Under the pieces are notes generated by a model that was not told the DNA's origin, did no database searches, and saw only the letters and a list, made by a program, of their open reading frames with translations. The position numbers and the translations under genes are program-made. From positions 248,001-312,000 of the forward strand of contig NZ_JARGNA010000001.1 in the NCBI RefSeq assembly GCF_030167905.1: 64,000 nt of DNA, in the 5' to 3' direction. This DNA is from Flavobacterium terrisoli. GTDB taxonomy: Bacteria > Bacteroidota > Bacteroidia > Flavobacteriales > Flavobacteriaceae. Position 1 is the first letter of the stretch, and each line of letters starts with the position of its first letter. Below, piece after piece: positions 62,504 through 64,000 of this stretch.

Positions 62504-63013
62504 ATGGAAGAAGAAATCATCAACAGGGTCGCCAATTCTGTGCTCGAAGTATTCGATTTGGAAGACTATTATCCAAACGGTACGCGAACGCAAATCGATA
62601 TTTCCCAATGGCTTTTGGAAGGTTTTCTGCTCAAGGAAAAAGACTTTCGCGAAGCGTTGAAAAATCACGATTGGACGCAATATCAGAATCATTTTGTGGC
62701 AATTTACTGCTCAACCGATGCGATTGTTCCGGCTTGGGCGACTATTTTAGTGGCGACTTATGTGACGCCATTCGCCCAAAAAACAGTTTCAGGAAACCTG
62801 AATGACTTGGAAACTGCCTTGTATCAGGAAATTTTACCAACGCTTGATTATTCAATATACCAGGACAAACCGGTTATCATCAAAGGCTGCTCCAAAAAAC
62901 CGGTTCCGGAAAGCGCTTACATCATGGCGGTTCAAAAACTCCAGCCAATCGCCAAAAGCATTATGTATGGCGAAGCCTGTTCAGCTGTTCCTTTGTTCAA
63001 AAAAGGCAAATAG
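62504..63013 (+). CDS. DUF2480 family protein
   Basis: A 169-residue soluble protein conserved in Bacteroidota next to SUF genes. Motifs include IDISQWLLEGFLLKEKDFRE, VAIYCSTDAIVPAWA and KGCSKKPVPESAYIMAV. Two Cys residues are conserved in appearance (IYCST, KGCSKKP), and a third is near the end (GEACSAVPLF). A role linked to Fe-S assembly is inferred from context only. Confidence 0.85.
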   Translation: MEEEIINRVANSVLEVFDLEDYYPNGTRTQIDISQWLLEGFLLKEKDFREALKNHDWTQYQNHFVAIYCSTDAIVPAWATILVATYVTPFAQKTVSGNLNDLETALYQEILPTLDYSIYQDKPVIIKGCSKKPVPESAYIMAVQKLQPIAKSIMYGEACSAVPLFKKGK

Positions 63014-63040
63014 TTGATTTGAATTACGCTTTGGTATTAA

Positions 63041-63048
63041 TACCTTTG
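63041..63048 (+). promoter_or_regulatory. Bacteroidota -7 element for the DUF3078 gene
   Basis: TACCTTTG lies 23 bp upstream of the ATG at 63072, separating this gene from the SUF block. Confidence 0.6.
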
Positions 63049-63071
63049 CGGAAAATTTTAAATCAAATAGG

Positions 63072-63965
63072 ATGAAAAAGATTTTACTGTCAGCAGCATT
63101 GCTTTTTTCAATGAATACTGTTTTGGCTCAGCTTAATGAAAAAGAGTTGATGAAAATAACGGAACAAACGGTTTCTAAAATTCAGGAAGAAAAACCAAAT
63201 GGTTGGGAGAAAAAAGGCATCGCGACGATTTTGCTGAATCAGGCGAGTTTCAACAACTGGTTGGCTGGTGGACAAAGCAGTATCTCAGGAAACGCCGGAT
63301 TGAAATACGATTTCAACTATAAAAGCGATACCTGGACCTGGGACAACAAACTCAACGCCAATTACGGTTTGACAAAAATCAATGGTCAGGATTTGCAAAA
63401 AACCGACGACCGATTTGAATTCAACTCGTTATTAGGAAAAAAAGCGACCGGAGAATGGTACTACTCTTTCTTTTTCAACTTTAAAACCCAGTTTGATTCG
63501 GGATTTGACCCAGCCGATAATACGGTTAAAATATCCCACTTCTTTTCGCCGGCTTACACCCAGTTTGGTCCCGGTATGCTTTGGAAGAAAAGCGATAATT
63601 TTAAAATCAACGTTGCTCCCGCAACTTCAAAAGTAATTATGGTACACAATCATTTTACGGATCTTGGACCGGCTTTTGGGGTAAAAATGGGTGAATCTTC
63701 ACGTTACGAATTTGGAGCCGCTGTAAACGCTTATTACAAGTTTAACATTATGGAGAATGTTTCGGCAGAGAACATTTTGAATTTATATACCAACTATCTG
63801 GAAGATGTTTATAACGTTGATGTTGATTATACCTTGAACATCGTCATGAAAGTGAACAAATATCTGACGACCAATTTTGCATTCCAAACCATTTATGACG
63901 ACAATGCTTTTGCCGGTTTCCAAACCCGTCAGGTGATTGGTGTTGGCGTGAATTACGGATTCTAA
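63072..63965 (+). CDS. DUF3078 family outer-membrane protein
   Basis: A 297-residue protein with a signal peptide (ending MNTVLAQ). GWEKKGIATILLNQASFNNW and LAGGQSSISGNAGLKYDF form the DUF3078 signature. Repeated amphipathic strands follow (WTWDNKLNANYGLTKI, FGAAVNAYYKFNI), ending in an aromatic-terminal strand (VGVNYGF). This points to a beta-barrel in the outer membrane. Function is unknown. It is the last complete gene of the window. Confidence 0.87.
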   Translation: MKKILLSAALLFSMNTVLAQLNEKELMKITEQTVSKIQEEKPNGWEKKGIATILLNQASFNNWLAGGQSSISGNAGLKYDFNYKSDTWTWDNKLNANYGLTKINGQDLQKTDDRFEFNSLLGKKATGEWYYSFFFNFKTQFDSGFDPADNTVKISHFFSPAYTQFGPGMLWKKSDNFKINVAPATSKVIMVHNHFTDLGPAFGVKMGESSRYEFGAAVNAYYKFNIMENVSAENILNLYTNYLEDVYNVDVDYTLNIVMKVNKYLTTNFAFQTIYDDNAFAGFQTRQVIGVGVNYGF

Positions 63966-64000
63966 AAAATATAAACAATAAAAAAAGTCCCAGGTAATCG

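Noticed and set aside
1..64000. CRISPR array or insertion sequence
   Set aside because: No regularly spaced repeats and no transposase-like frame were seen on either strand.

Overview
The window is a chromosomal segment of a Bacteroidota bacterium, almost certainly a Flavobacterium or close relative. Supporting signs are the AT-rich sequence, many genes preceded by the Bacteroidota-type promoter element TAnnTTTG and lacking a Shine-Dalgarno, and a family content typical of Flavobacteriaceae (DUF4175, DUF4837, DUF2480, DUF3078, GldM-like C-terminal domains, carboxypeptidase-regulatory-like secreted proteins, GH3-family protein, a SUF operon with a HesB-type carrier).

Layout. 0-11.6 kb runs mostly leftward: a truncated Wzz-like gene, a conserved 563-aa protein, a five-gene M23 peptidase/SdpI/GH3/secreted-protein operon, tatA, tex, nnrD, a CDF metal exporter and rpiB. 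Between 11.65 and 12.26 kb lies a gene-free AT-rich stretch with near-consensus DnaA boxes and repeated TGTTAACAA motifs. Gene orientation switches here from leftward to rightward, so it is a candidate oriC. 12.6-33 kb runs mostly rightward: rnr, small secreted GldM-C-like proteins (one pair joined by a slippery heptamer), a tRNA-Cys with decayed copies beside it, folB, glnS, a YtxH/holin/DUF6327 envelope cluster, SPFH protein, gltX, DUF4175, ybeY, mnmG and a methyltransferase. Two parS-like ParB sites flank mnmG and agree with a nearby origin. 33-52 kb holds holB, pgk, a five-LysM transglycosylase, a ctpA/ompA/DUF4349/rnpA operon, M1 and S8 peptidases, a TonB-dependent receptor, a MarR regulator and an MBL hydrolase.

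52.5-63 kb is the SUF iron-sulfur assembly locus: HesB carrier, sufB, sufC, sufD, then sufS, a lipoprotein, sufE, a DUF59 (SufT-like) gene and DUF2480. The locus is split between sufD and sufS by about 3.3 kb of leftward genes: a serine beta-lactamase-like hydrolase and, next to it, a retron-like module. That module has a retron-type reverse transcriptase (NAxxH, PQGAPTS, YIDD and ITG motifs), an overlapping XRE-type HTH gene, a 72-aa helical protein, and about 390 bp of upstream noncoding DNA with a promoter, a stable hairpin candidate and repeats of an AGTGT motif. This is the most likely undescribed defence system in the window. Its effector, its noncoding RNA boundaries and the role of the small protein are not settled by sequence alone.

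Other sequence-level oddities: an in-frame amber codon in one secreted-protein paralog whose 43-residue tail is still preserved; a terminator-like hairpin that puts the DUF4837 start codon in its loop; and a holB promoter so close to the ATG that the mRNA should be leaderless.
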